This document shows positions 1-8,522 of a stretch of 64,000 nucleotides of DNA, one piece after another. The DNA comes from Bradyrhizobium sediminis (lineage in GTDB: Bacteria; Pseudomonadota; Alphaproteobacteria; Rhizobiales; Xanthobacteraceae). The position numbers and the translations under genes are program-made. How positions within the stretch are numbered: position 1 is the stretch's first letter; each line of letters starts with the position of its first letter. Location: the NCBI RefSeq assembly GCF_018736105.1, contig NZ_CP076135.1:4028001-4092000 (forward strand), read 5' to 3'. The notes under the pieces were generated by a model. That model saw only the letters and a list, made by a program, of their open reading frames with translations. It ran no database searches and was not told where the DNA came from.

Positions 1-1
1 G

Positions 2-289
2 GGTCATTCCGTCGTGGTGGATGCCGTATTCGCTCAAGAAACGGAGCGAGCCGCGATCCACGATGTCGCGCGCAGGCTGAATATCAGGTTTGCCGGCTTC
101 TTTCTGGTAGCCGACCTCGCGACCCGGATAAACCGCGTCGGTCGCCGCCAGCGCGATGCGTCCGACGCCACGCCCGAGATCGCCGGACTCCAGGAGAAAT
201 ATGACACCGGCGCGATCGATTGGGACGTCATCGACGCATCTGGAACAGCCGGGCAAACTCTGGAACACTGCCGAAGCCGGATCCGCTAA
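2..289 (+). CDS. C-terminal part of an AAA-family ATP-binding/kinase-like protein (5' truncated by window edge)
   Basis: The reading frame is open from base 2, so the gene begins upstream of the window. The visible ~95 residues read GHSVVVDAVF, then an RVGRRQRD-type segment and DWDVIDASG. This resembles the C-terminal half of the bifunctional aminoglycoside-phosphotransferase/ATP-binding proteins (COG2187/COG0645), where such a P-loop kinase domain forms the tail. The Walker A motif would lie outside the window, so catalysis cannot be judged. It ends 37 bp before the CHAD gene on the same strand and could be co-transcribed with it. The family call comes from recalled similarity only. Confidence 0.7.
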   Translation, partial: GHSVVVDAVFAQETERAAIHDVARRLNIRFAGFFLVADLATRINRVGRRQRDASDATPEIAGLQEKYDTGAIDWDVIDASGTAGQTLEHCRSRIR

Positions 290-326
290 TGGAGAGGCAG
301 CACAGGGCCGATAGCGCGAAACAGCC

Positions 327-1262
327 ATGCCACCATCCCCGAAATCAGGCAGTCGAGCCGCTTCCCGCGCCGCACCTAAGCAGGGACGGCGCCACGATCC
401 TGTTCCGCGGCTGAATGCTGCGATGGCGTGCGATACCGCATTTCGAATTATAGCGCGCCGCTCCCTCGCCGCTTTGACCGAAAATCGTGAAGCGACATAC
501 AATGGTGACCCGACAGCCCTGCACCAGATGCGTATCGCGCTGACGCATCTGCGCACGGCCATCCTGTTCTTCTCGCCGATGGTCTCCGACTCCAGGCGGA
601 CACGAATAAGGGCCGATCTGAAGTGGCTGAACGCCCATCTCGGGGTCATGCGAGATATCGACGTTGCAATCGAAAGGCTGAAGACAGCCAATAGACGGCG
701 GCCGCAGGCCATCCCCTCTCACCAGGCATGGACCGCGAAGCGCGCGGCTACCCATCGACTTCTGGCAAGAGCGCTCGTCTCAGCCAGATATCGGCGTCTG
801 GTCAAGAATACCTCCGACTGGATCGAACATGGACCCTGGTCGATCAGGAAAGGAAAAGAAGCCGCCCGGAAGCGCGCATCCCCGGTCGCCGCCTACAGCC
901 TGCGCAAACTGGCGCAGTGGCAGCGGAAGCTTCTGAAGAAGAGTCACAGGCTTGCGAAAATGGAGGCGGAGAAGCGACATCGGCTGCGTCTGTTGAACAA
1001 GAAGCTGGCCTATTCTATCGAATCCTTCGAAGACCTGTTTCCGGACCGGAAATTTTCGTCGCAACGGACTGCGCTGAAGCACCTGCGCAAGGCACAAAGA
1101 GCCCTCGGGCAGTTGAACGACGATGCGAGAGGTCATTCTCTCGCGGTCGATCTGGAAAAAGCCGGCGTCCGGGCTCCTTTGCAGTTTCTCAGCCCTAAAC
1201 GCGAAAAGCGGCTGATACGAACTGCGGCCGCGGCCTATCGGAAACTGGCCGCGCTGGAGTGA
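327..1262 (+). CDS. CHAD domain protein
   Basis: This is a 311-residue, strongly basic, helix-rich protein. A CHAD (conserved histidine alpha-helical) domain runs from about residue 33 to the end. It shows the typical ALHQMRIALTHLRT start with conserved His and Arg, a later LNAHLGVMRDIDVA stretch, and a second repeat with LKHLRKAQRALGQLNDD. CHAD proteins bind polyphosphate through their basic helical surface, and some sit on polyphosphate granules (phosins). A PHA synthase and a phasin follow directly on the other strand, which fits a storage-granule context. The first ~30 residues are low-complexity and basic, so a later start such as the Met at residue 33 is possible. Confidence 0.88.
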   Translation: MPPSPKSGSRAASRAAPKQGRRHDPVPRLNAAMACDTAFRIIARRSLAALTENREATYNGDPTALHQMRIALTHLRTAILFFSPMVSDSRRTRIRADLKWLNAHLGVMRDIDVAIERLKTANRRRPQAIPSHQAWTAKRAATHRLLARALVSARYRRLVKNTSDWIEHGPWSIRKGKEAARKRASPVAAYSLRKLAQWQRKLLKKSHRLAKMEAEKRHRLRLLNKKLAYSIESFEDLFPDRKFSSQRTALKHLRKAQRALGQLNDDARGHSLAVDLEKAGVRAPLQFLSPKREKRLIRTAAAAYRKLAALE

Positions 1263-1280
1263 GACCGGGGCCGCGGGAAA

Positions 1281-3158
1281 TCATTGATGAACGTAATCAC
1301 CGGGCGCATCAGGCAAACTTCCGCCATCCACCTGCCCGACACCCATCCGGGGCGGCTCGCAAGGCTCGCCGGATCGCGCCGTGAGCCATCTGGCCCATTC
1401 TGCCCACCACGATCCTTCGGTGTGCGGCGCCGTCTTCAGCCACTCGTCGGGACCGACATAGGGAGCATCCTCCGGCTTGCAGCTGACCTGGTAGGAGTGG
1501 CCCTCCTCGCCGGGAGGCGCCACGATGCCGGTATTGTGGCCGCCGCTGGTCAAAAGGAATGTCACATCGGCGTCCACCTGGTAATGAATCTTGTAGGTGG
1601 ACTTCCAGGGCGCCACATGGTCGCGAAGCGTCCCGACCACGAACATTGCGGTGTGAATATCCGACAGCGAAATCGGCCTTCCTTCCACGACATGGCGGCC
1701 TCCCGCGAGGTCGTTGTCGAGAAACAGCTTGCGCAGATATTCTGAATGCATCCGGTACGGCAGGCGCGTGGCGTCGGCATTCCAGGCCATGAGGTCACTG
1801 GCCGGCGCGCGTTCTCCCATCAAGTAATCGCGCGTGATCCGCGACCAGATCAGGTCGTTCGAGCGGAGCAACTGGAACGCACCCGCCATTTGCGTGGTGT
1901 CGAGAACGCCGCGTTCCCACATCATGTCCTCGAGGAAAGCGACCTGGCTTTCGTTGATGAACAAGGTCAGTTCGCCGGCCTCGGTGAAATCGCTCTGTGC
2001 TGCGAGCAAGGTGATCGATTTTAATCTGTTGTCGCCGTCTCTTCCCATTGTGGCGGCGGCGATCGAAAGCAGGGTCCCACCCAGGCAATAGCCAAGCGCA
2101 TGAACATGGCGGTCCGGCACGATCCGCCCGATCGTATCGAGCGCGGCTTCCACACCAAGCCCGCGATAATCGTCGAAGGCGATGTCGCGATCCCCCGGTC
2201 CCGGATTGCGCCAGGAGATCATGAATACCGTGAAGCCCTGGTCGGTGAGGAACTTCACCAGGGAATTGTGCGGCGAAAGGTCGAGAATGTAATATTTCAT
2301 AATCCAGGCCGGCACGATCAGGATCGGTTCCGGATGCACCTTGGCCGTAGTCGGATAGTACTGGAGCAGTTCGATCAGCTCATTGCGGAAAACGACCTTG
2401 CCGCGCGACGTCGCCACGTTCTTGCCGATGACAAAATCCTGATGCGCCTGGGACGGCTTGCCGGCGGACAGCATGCGCATCCAGTCACTGTACCAGTTCT
2501 GCAGCCCGAAAACGAAATTCTCGCCGCCGCTCTGGAACGCCTTCTGCAACACCTCGGGATTGGTGACAGCGAAATTGGATGGCGCCAGCACGTCAAGCAC
2601 CTGCCGCACCGAAAACTCGACAATCGCCTCGTTTGCCGGCGCCACGCCGCGGACGCCGGTCGTCGCATTATGCCACCATTGCTCTCGCAGCAGAAACGCC
2701 TGCGCGAGCAGATTGAACGGCGGACGCTCCCACTCCGGGGCGGCAAAGCGCCGATCCTGCGGCTGCGGCTTGATCAGGGCCCACGGCCCCCGGTTGGGCG
2801 AAGAGAAATGCAGCGAGGATTCGAGCAGCTGCCTCACCGTCTGCAATGCTTCCTGGGAAATATCCATCTGCCGCTGCGGCGCCGCCGTCAGATGCGTAGC
2901 CCAATCGATAAAGGCAAGCGACAACGCAACCGGCGATATGCCGCCGGTCAGGCGCGCCAGCATCGCATGAAAGGCGCGGTCGGCCTCATGATCCTCAGGC
3001 GGGGATTTCTGCCCGGTTTCGGACACTGGTACGGCGCGAGGGGCCGAAACGACGGCTCGGTTTTCGCCGTAACCCGGGGCATGCGCCGGACACGGCAATC
3101 TCGGCCTATCGACCTTTGGCAGAGTCGTCATCGGCTGCACGGATTCCATCTGTTTCAC
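1281..3158 (-). CDS. phaC: Poly(3-hydroxyalkanoate) synthase, class I-like
   Basis: It polymerises 3-hydroxyacyl-CoA into polyhydroxyalkanoate granules. The 625-residue protein has a PhaC N-terminal domain (about residues 125-290) followed by an alpha/beta-hydrolase fold. The lipase-like box is GYCLGG with nucleophile Cys358; the partner residues are probably Asp513 (in GTLRDHVAPW) and His541 (in TSGGHN). The length suits class I synthases with a ~90-residue variable N-terminal extension. In-frame Met codons at residues 1, 4 and 10 leave the exact start uncertain. The phasin gene lies just upstream on the same strand (42 bp gap), suggesting one transcript from the FNR/FixK-type promoter near 3600. 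Bradyrhizobia usually carry several phaC paralogues, so this is probably one of several. Confidence 0.93.
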   Translation of the reverse strand: MKQMESVQPMTTLPKVDRPRLPCPAHAPGYGENRAVVSAPRAVPVSETGQKSPPEDHEADRAFHAMLARLTGGISPVALSLAFIDWATHLTAAPQRQMDISQEALQTVRQLLESSLHFSSPNRGPWALIKPQPQDRRFAAPEWERPPFNLLAQAFLLREQWWHNATTGVRGVAPANEAIVEFSVRQVLDVLAPSNFAVTNPEVLQKAFQSGGENFVFGLQNWYSDWMRMLSAGKPSQAHQDFVIGKNVATSRGKVVFRNELIELLQYYPTTAKVHPEPILIVPAWIMKYYILDLSPHNSLVKFLTDQGFTVFMISWRNPGPGDRDIAFDDYRGLGVEAALDTIGRIVPDRHVHALGYCLGGTLLSIAAATMGRDGDNRLKSITLLAAQSDFTEAGELTLFINESQVAFLEDMMWERGVLDTTQMAGAFQLLRSNDLIWSRITRDYLMGERAPASDLMAWNADATRLPYRMHSEYLRKLFLDNDLAGGRHVVEGRPISLSDIHTAMFVVGTLRDHVAPWKSTYKIHYQVDADVTFLLTSGGHNTGIVAPPGEEGHSYQVSCKPEDAPYVGPDEWLKTAPHTEGSWWAEWARWLTARSGEPCEPPRMGVGQVDGGSLPDAPGDYVHQ

Positions 3159-3200
3159 TTAGAATATTTCCGCCTCAAATCCATGACAGCCGCCGACGGA

Positions 3201-3569
3201 TCAGTTATCGGGCCGTCCGCTCAACAACTTCGAGGTGACTTCAATCATCCGCTCGCCGTGTTTGAAAATCCGATCGCTGTCCCTGCGGATGAAATCGATC
3301 TGATGCTGTCCGCACTCCCTGCACATCGTATTCAGGTCCTTGACCGAATGCGATCCCGCCATTTTCGAGATGAATTCGGAGAAAAGGTGCGTCTCGGTCT
3401 TCGCCCGGTCGAGCAACTCGTTGCTCGCGAAAACGACCTCCTCAAGCATCACCTTCTGCGCACCCATCATCAAATCCAGCGCGCGCTGGTTTGCCTTAGT
3501 CAATCGCTCCGATGCGTCAATCGCGGATTGTTCGACTACCATGGCAGCTGGTTCAGGAAGCTCAGGCAT
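3201..3569 (-). CDS. Phasin-family protein
   Basis: A 122-residue, predicted all-helical amphipathic protein of phasin type. Phasins coat PHA granules and control their size and number. The residue pattern (LTKANQRALDLMMGAQKVMLEEV, read in two halves around residues 24-46) is typical of the Phasin_2 family, and a helical tail ends SKLLSGRPDN. It precedes the PHA synthase on the same strand. A near-consensus FNR/FixK-type box lies upstream at 3624-3637, with TACTAT as -10 at 3602-3597. That predicts transcription from about 3590 under low oxygen. Confidence 0.8.
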   Translation of the reverse strand: MPELPEPAAMVVEQSAIDASERLTKANQRALDLMMGAQKVMLEEVVFASNELLDRAKTETHLFSEFISKMAGSHSVKDLNTMCRECGQHQIDFIRRDSDRIFKHGERMIEVTSKLLSGRPDN

Positions 3570-3596
3570 CGTGCCCTCCCATCTTACAGCTTTTGA

Positions 3597-3637
3597 ATAG
3601 TACGACCTGATCCGGGAGGCGCATTGAGCTGCATCAA
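3597..3637 (-). promoter_or_regulatory. FNR/FixK-type promoter for the phasin-phaC unit
   Basis: The box TTGAGCTGCATCAA lies at 3624-3637, one mismatch from TTGAY-N4-RTCAA. Reading leftwards, a -10-like TACTAT lies at 3602-3597. The first -10 base is 28.5 bp from the box centre, which puts the box near -41, the class II activator position. The phasin start at 3569 gives a leader of about 20 nt. Confidence 0.6.
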
Positions 3638-3658
3638 TCGGGCGGGGCCTGTCCGTCC

Positions 3659-3699
3659 TTGACTTGCATCAAGATGTGGCTCGCCATTGGGAATAATAT
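3659..3699 (+). promoter_or_regulatory. FNR/FixK-type promoter for the CBS-BON gene
   Basis: TTGACTTGCATCAA at 3659-3672 is a full match to TTGAY-N4-RTCAA. A -10-like TAATAT follows at 3694-3699, 28.5 bp from the box centre. The geometry mirrors the opposing phasin promoter and places the box near -41. Predicted transcription starts near 3706, with a ~34-nt leader to the ATG at 3740. Confidence 0.65.
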
Positions 3700-3739
3700 T
3701 CAAAAAATAGCCCCAATTTCGAACCCTGCGGAGGCCCCC

Positions 3740-4468
3740 ATGCGCGCCCATCAGATCATGACCCGGCCGGTCATCACCGTCACGCCGGAGACCACGATCG
3801 CCGAAGCCGCCAATACCATGCTTCAAAAACACGTCAGCGGGCTGCCGGTGGTCGACGCTTCAGGCAAACTGGTTGGCATCATCTCCGAAGGCGATTTCAT
3901 TCGCCGCAGTGAGATCGGCACTCAGCGCAAGCGCGGCCGATTCCTGAAATTCATACTCGGCCCGAGTGCGGCGGCAGCGGATTTCGTTCACGAGCACGGC
4001 AGCAAGGTCGCCGAAATCATGACGCAAGATCCGGTGACCATCACCGAAGATACCCCGCTCGAGGAGATCGTGCGGCGCATGGAGAACAACAACATCAAAC
4101 GCCTGCCGGTGATGCGCGGTGACAAGATCGTCGGTATCGTGGCGCGTGCCAACCTGCTGCAAGCAGTCGCGAGTCTAGCCCGCCAGGTCCCCGACCCGAC
4201 CGCCGACGATGACCACATTCGTAATCGCATCATCGACGTCCTTGAGAAGAACGACTGGTGTCCGTTCGGCCTGAACGTCATCGTGCGCGACGGCATCGTG
4301 CATTTGAGCGGCGTCATCACCGAGGAGAGTTCACGGCAGGCCGCCGTTGTCGCCACCGAGAACGTCACCGGCGTAAGGAAGGTTCACGACCATCTCTGCT
4401 GGGTCGACACCATGTCTGGCATGTATCTGAACTCGCCGGAAGATGAGGAAATGGCCAAGGCAAGCTGA
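3740..4468 (+). CDS. CBS-domain pair plus BON domain protein
   Basis: This 242-residue cytoplasmic protein has two CBS motifs (about residues 8-60 and 95-150), which as a pair usually bind adenosine nucleotides and sense energy state. A C-terminal BON-like domain follows (about 160-225, with VRDGIVHLSGVITEESS). The ATG at 3740 is chosen over an upstream TTG at 3659 because a GGAGG-like site precedes it and the family starts MRAHQIMTRPVITV. The promoter carries an FNR/FixK-type box, and such CBS proteins are commonly induced under oxygen limitation in rhizobia. The signalling target is unknown. Confidence 0.88.
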   Translation: MRAHQIMTRPVITVTPETTIAEAANTMLQKHVSGLPVVDASGKLVGIISEGDFIRRSEIGTQRKRGRFLKFILGPSAAAADFVHEHGSKVAEIMTQDPVTITEDTPLEEIVRRMENNNIKRLPVMRGDKIVGIVARANLLQAVASLARQVPDPTADDDHIRNRIIDVLEKNDWCPFGLNVIVRDGIVHLSGVITEESSRQAAVVATENVTGVRKVHDHLCWVDTMSGMYLNSPEDEEMAKAS

Positions 4469-4472
4469 CACC

Positions 4473-4498
4473 GGCGGCGGGCGCTCGCGCCAGCCGCC
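4473..4498. terminator. Hairpin between convergent CBS-BON and thiolase genes
   Basis: GGCGGC at 4473-4478 pairs with GCCGCC at 4493-4498, and GGCGC with GCGCC extends the stem inward. It lies between two converging stop codons. There is no clear T-tract, so its terminator activity is inferred from position and stem strength. Confidence 0.4.
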
Positions 4499-4513
4499 GC
4501 GTTACTTTCGCGA

Positions 4514-5746
4514 CTAGACGCGCTCGATAACGATCGCCGGGGCCATGCCGCCGGCGGCGCACATGGTCACCAGGCCGCGCTTGAGGTTACGCCGCTCCAG
4601 TTCGTCGAGAATGGTGCCGATCAAGATCGAGCCGGTTGCGCCGATGGGATGACCAAGCGCGATCGATCCGCCGTTGACGTTGACCTTGCCGCGGTCGATT
4701 TCGAGATCCCGGATGAACTTCTCGGTCACCACCGCAAAGGCCTCGTTGATTTCGAACAGATCGATGTCATCCAGCGTGAGACCGGCCTTGGCCAGCACCT
4801 TGCGCGTCGCCGGGACCGGTGCATTCAGCATCAGCGTGGGCGAGTCGCCCATATTGGCCATGGCCACGACGCGCGCGCGGGGCTTCAGGCCGTGCGCCTT
4901 GGCGTAGCTCGGCGATGCCAGCAGGATCGCCGCCGAACCGTCGACCACGCCGGATGAATTGCCGGCGTGATGCATGAAATCGATCTCCAGGTCGGGATAT
5001 TTCTGCAGGATCAGCTTGCGATAGGTCGTGCCCTTGTCGTCGAGCGGGTAGTCCGCGATCGCCGGAAAGGCCGGCTTCAGACCGGCCAGCCCTTCGAGCG
5101 TGGTCTGCGGCCTCGGATATTCCTCGCGGTCGAGCGCGAGGCTGCCGTCCTCATGGTAGACGGGAACCAGACTCTTGCTGAAATGGCCGGCCTTGATGGC
5201 GGCGGCAGCCTTCTGCTGGCTCTCGAAGCCGAGCCGGTCGATATCCTGCCGCGTAATGCCCTCAAGCGTTGCAACAGCGTCGGCGCAGACGCCTTGATGG
5301 GATTGCGGATGAATTGCCCGCAGGTGCAGATTGCCGGCATCCATCATCAAAGGGCCTTCGCCACGGCGGCCTTCCATCGACATCATCTCGGTACCGCCAG
5401 CGATTACGAGATCCTCGGAGCCCGACATGATCGAGGCGGCCGCCATGTTGACGCTGGTGATGCCGGAGCCGCAGAAGCGATCGAGCGTGACGCCACTGGT
5501 CCGCACGTCGTAGCCGGCGTCGAGCGCCGACATCCGGCCGAGATCGCCGCTCTGCGGACCGCGCTGGGAACTGCAGCCCCACACGATGTCGTCGACATCG
5601 GCGGTATCGATCCCGGTGCGGTCGGCGAGTGCCCGCAGCACCGTCGCGCCGAGGCGCTGCGGATGAATGCCTGCCAGCGCCCCCTTGCCGGCCTTGCCGA
5701 TGCCCCGCGGCGTTCTGCATGCGTCGATGATCAGCGCCTCAACCAT
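4514..5746 (-). CDS. Acetyl-CoA C-acyltransferase (thiolase)
   Basis: A 410-residue thiolase catalysing condensation or thiolysis of acyl-CoA. The acylated nucleophile is Cys92 in LDRFCGSG. His366 lies in GHPIGATG, and the C-terminal Cys396 is in CAAGGMA. All three are present, so the enzyme should be active. The sequence is closer to the degradative, FadA/PcaF-like type than to a standard PhaA, so supply of acetoacetyl-CoA for PHA synthesis is possible but unproven. It is a single gene, convergent with the CBS-BON gene and divergent from the quinone oxidoreductase. Confidence 0.92.
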   Translation of the reverse strand: MVEALIIDACRTPRGIGKAGKGALAGIHPQRLGATVLRALADRTGIDTADVDDIVWGCSSQRGPQSGDLGRMSALDAGYDVRTSGVTLDRFCGSGITSVNMAAASIMSGSEDLVIAGGTEMMSMEGRRGEGPLMMDAGNLHLRAIHPQSHQGVCADAVATLEGITRQDIDRLGFESQQKAAAAIKAGHFSKSLVPVYHEDGSLALDREEYPRPQTTLEGLAGLKPAFPAIADYPLDDKGTTYRKLILQKYPDLEIDFMHHAGNSSGVVDGSAAILLASPSYAKAHGLKPRARVVAMANMGDSPTLMLNAPVPATRKVLAKAGLTLDDIDLFEINEAFAVVTEKFIRDLEIDRGKVNVNGGSIALGHPIGATGSILIGTILDELERRNLKRGLVTMCAAGGMAPAIVIERV

Positions 5747-6063
5747 GATGTTTCCTTCCGTGAAATCGTTGCCGGCATTTGCCGCGGGGCAGGTTTCAAA
5801 GTCAATTCGGACAGCTCATGCAACGTCGGCGCTGTCGGCATGGCTGGTATCGAGATCGTCGCGATCGCGAATATTCCTCAGCCGCCGCGTAGCGGCGACA
5901 TCCCGTCAACAAGCCTGACTACCGCTTGCAAATTGGCCGCACGGCATGACTTACTATAATCCGGACAGCCGGTCTAATTATTTTCCGGAGCTGCTGGTGA
6001 CGGGAGTGGGCAAGAGGCGGTAAACAGCGGCCATTGCCTCAGCGCACCGAACAAGGGGAAGAA
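5747..6063. promoter_or_regulatory. Divergent intergenic region with a putative sigma-70 promoter
   Basis: These 317 bases separate the thiolase from the oxidoreductase. On the plus strand a consensus -10 TATAAT lies at 5955-5960, with a weak -35 TTGGCC at 5933-5938 (16-bp spacer). This would drive the oxidoreductase. No gene or repeat was seen. Confidence 0.4.
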
Positions 6064-7041
6064 ATGAAAGCCGTCGTGGTCGAGAACTACGATCTCATCG
6101 ACAACATCCCCCTGAAGCAAGTTCCGCTTCCCGGGGTGCCGGCCGGCCAGGTGCGCGTCAGAATTCGGGCTGCGAGCGTCGGCTTCGTCGACGGCCTGAA
6201 GGTGCAGGGGTTGTATCAGACCAAGGATACGCTCCCCTTCACGCCTGGAACGGAGTTCGCCGGCGTCGTGGACGAGGCGGCTGCGGACGTTCAGGGATTG
6301 GCGCGGGGCATGTCGGTCATGGGCATCGCGCGGTCTGGCGGGCTGGCGGAATACATATCCGTGCCGGCAGCCGCGCTCGACGTCATGCCGGACGGCATCG
6401 CGCCGGAGGTCGCGGCTTCGTTCCGCGCAAACTATCTGACATCGCTCTATGCGTTGAGCGAGCGCGGTGCGCTGCGCGAGGGCGAGTATCTGCTGGTATT
6501 GGGGGCGGCCGGCGGCGTCGGGATTGCAGCGGTCCAGATCGGCAGACTATTGGGCGCCCGTGTCATTGCCGCGGCCTCTACCAAGGCAAAGCGCGAGTTC
6601 GCGATCCGCTACGGCGCCGAAGCGACAGTGGATTATACTCGTGCAAATTGGCGCGATACTCTGAAAGCTCTGACCGATGGCCACGGCGCAGATGTGATCT
6701 TCGATCCGGTTGGCGGCGAGGTCTCCCTCCAGGCATTCCGCTCGATCGCATGGAACGGGCGTCATCTCGTTATCGGCTTTGCCGCTGGCAGTATTCCGGC
6801 ATTGCCATTCAACTTGCCGCTCCTGAAGGGCGGCGCGCTGTTGGGCGTCGATCTGGCACAAATTCCCCGGCGTGAGCCGGAGGCGCACAAGCGTGTGATG
6901 TCCCAGCTGTTCACCTGGCTCACCGAGAAGAAACTCGAACCCGTCGTCGGCAAGATATTTGCGTTCGAGGATTTCCGCGATGCATTCAGGACCATGCAGA
7001 GCCGTTCGGCGCTCGGCAAGATGGTCGTCAGGATCAGCTAG
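6064..7041 (+). CDS. NADPH:quinone oxidoreductase family protein (zinc-free MDR)
   Basis: A 325-residue medium-chain dehydrogenase/reductase of the quinone-oxidoreductase (Qor/crotonase-like) group. It has an N-terminal GroES-like domain and a Rossmann domain with LVLGAAGGVGIAAVQIGRLLGA at about residues 140-165 for NADPH binding. The zinc-ligating Cys/His set of alcohol dehydrogenases is absent. The ATG at 6064, preceded by AAGGGGAAG, is preferred to the upstream codon at 6034. It reduces quinones or enoyl-type double bonds; the actual substrate is unknown. A DUF2889 gene follows 46 bp downstream on the same strand. Confidence 0.88.
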   Translation: MKAVVVENYDLIDNIPLKQVPLPGVPAGQVRVRIRAASVGFVDGLKVQGLYQTKDTLPFTPGTEFAGVVDEAAADVQGLARGMSVMGIARSGGLAEYISVPAAALDVMPDGIAPEVAASFRANYLTSLYALSERGALREGEYLLVLGAAGGVGIAAVQIGRLLGARVIAAASTKAKREFAIRYGAEATVDYTRANWRDTLKALTDGHGADVIFDPVGGEVSLQAFRSIAWNGRHLVIGFAAGSIPALPFNLPLLKGGALLGVDLAQIPRREPEAHKRVMSQLFTWLTEKKLEPVVGKIFAFEDFRDAFRTMQSRSALGKMVVRIS

Positions 7042-7087
7042 CGAGCGCTTGCAATTTAGCAGACAAAGGCAGGAGCAGTTGCCGCAA

Positions 7088-7657
7088 ATGAACAAAGAAA
7101 ATGGCGAACGGCGCCGCCGCATGCACAAGCGCACGGTCGAATGCGACGGTTATTTGCGCGACGACGGGCTCTGGGAAGTCGAAGCGCGGCTGATCGACAC
7201 AAAGCCCTTTGCCCAACAAGACCGCTACCGTGGCCAGATTAGGCCGGGTGAACCCGTTCACGACATCGCCCTGCGCCTTGCGGTCAATGACGACATGACC
7301 ATTATCGAAGCCGAGACGATCATGCGTTCGACGCCGTTTCCCACCTGCATCGAGGTCGAACCGATCCTGCAGCGTCTGGTCGGCGAACGCATCGGCAAGG
7401 GATGGCGCGCGCTGGTCCGGCAGAAGATCGGCCCGCTCGAAACCTGCACGCATTTGTCGGAACTGCTTGGCCCGGCCGTCACGGCGCTGTTTCAGACGAT
7501 GTCTTACGGCAAGACGCCGGAGGGCGGTGGCTCTCTCGATCATCAGCGCAACATTACCGAGCGGCCGTTCTTCATCGGCGGCTGCTATTCCTGGCGAACC
7601 GACGGACCCATCGTCGCCGAGATGTTTCCGCAATTCGTGACCAAGCCGTCCTGCTGA
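7088..7657 (+). CDS. DUF2889 domain protein
   Basis: A 189-residue cytoplasmic protein matching the DUF2889 pattern: VECDGYLRDDGLWEVEARL near the N-terminus, DMTIIEAETIMRSTPFPTC in the middle, and conserved Cys/His in GPLETCTHLSELLGP. Its function is not established. Members often sit beside acyl-CoA or aromatic-compound catabolic genes. The ATG at 7088 has AGGAG 14 nt upstream, and the start is favoured over a longer open frame that overlaps the oxidoreductase. It is probably co-transcribed with the preceding gene. Confidence 0.82.
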   Translation: MNKENGERRRRMHKRTVECDGYLRDDGLWEVEARLIDTKPFAQQDRYRGQIRPGEPVHDIALRLAVNDDMTIIEAETIMRSTPFPTCIEVEPILQRLVGERIGKGWRALVRQKIGPLETCTHLSELLGPAVTALFQTMSYGKTPEGGGSLDHQRNITERPFFIGGCYSWRTDGPIVAEMFPQFVTKPSC

Positions 7658-7674
7658 ACGATCCGGCCACCCGC

Positions 7675-8511
7675 CTAAAGCAGCTTGCCGTCGGGTCCAA
7701 AAAACGGATATGGCCCGTCGAAATTCCCAATCTGGACCTGATGGGTGACTACGGTGCCAAAGCCTTCGCCCGGAAACCAGCAGTGGACGTGAAACGCTGG
7801 CGGCTCGACTTTGAACGACGGCTCCCGCAGCTGCGCCAGGTCGAGATCCACTGCGTGATTGGGCGCAGGACAGATTGTGGTCGGGACCCCGGCAAACATC
7901 GTCAGGGTCGCCCGATGAATGTGCCCCGTGGCGATCAGCTGCACACGTCGATGGCGTCTGACGACAGGCGCAAGTTCTCCGGCATTGGCGAGGTTCTGCC
8001 GGTCCATATGCCAGATTCCGGCCTTGAACGGCGGATGGTGCAGAAACAACAACGCGGGCCTGTTGCCCGAGGATGCCAAGGTTGCCTCAAGCCATTGCAA
8101 GGTCGGCGCATCGAGCTCACCATGCGGCTTGCCGTGCACGCTAGAATCCAGCAGCACGAGATCGAGCCCTCCGACTTCAACCCGCTGATTGAGCGCTCCC
8201 GACGAAGAGGCGTAGCCTTGCGGAAGCGCAGCGCGCATCATCTCGCGCAAGTCGTGATTGCCGGGAATGCTGACAAAAGGCAGTTCGAGCGGTGCCAGCA
8301 ACTGCTTGAGGTGGTCATATTCCTCGACCGTCGGCGTGTCGGCAAGATCGCCTGAAATCACCACGAGGTCTGGCCTCGGCCTGAATTCATTCAAGGCGGC
8401 CACGCAGCGCTCCGCCGCCACTGCCGTATCGACACGGCCATATGCCAGCCCGCCGGGCGGCTTGATATGCAGATCGGAAATCTGCGCGATGAGAACGGGG
8501 TTCTGGGTCAT
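7675..8511 (-). CDS. Metallophosphodiesterase (CpdA/GpdQ-like)
   Basis: A 278-residue calcineurin-type phosphoesterase with the full set of metal motifs in order: SDLH near the N-terminus, GDLAD, GNHD, HHPP and GHIH. This group hydrolyses cyclic nucleotides or glycerophosphodiesters. The ATG at 8511 is chosen; a TTG at 8526 would overlap the stop of the ABC ATPase gene. It is the last gene of the ABC importer operon, so a phosphodiester or phosphonate-type ligand for that importer is a reasonable guess, not shown by the sequence. Confidence 0.85.
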   Translation of the reverse strand: MTQNPVLIAQISDLHIKPPGGLAYGRVDTAVAAERCVAALNEFRPRPDLVVISGDLADTPTVEEYDHLKQLLAPLELPFVSIPGNHDLREMMRAALPQGYASSSGALNQRVEVGGLDLVLLDSSVHGKPHGELDAPTLQWLEATLASSGNRPALLFLHHPPFKAGIWHMDRQNLANAGELAPVVRRHRRVQLIATGHIHRATLTMFAGVPTTICPAPNHAVDLDLAQLREPSFKVEPPAFHVHCWFPGEGFGTVVTHQVQIGNFDGPYPFFGPDGKLL

Positions 8512-8522
8512 CGGCTTTGTCT

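Noticed and set aside
2100..3596. Plus-strand ORF of 498 codons opposite the PHA synthase and phasin
   Set aside because: The protein is Arg/His-rich without domains and is a frame shadow of phaC and the phasin gene, which have clear motifs.
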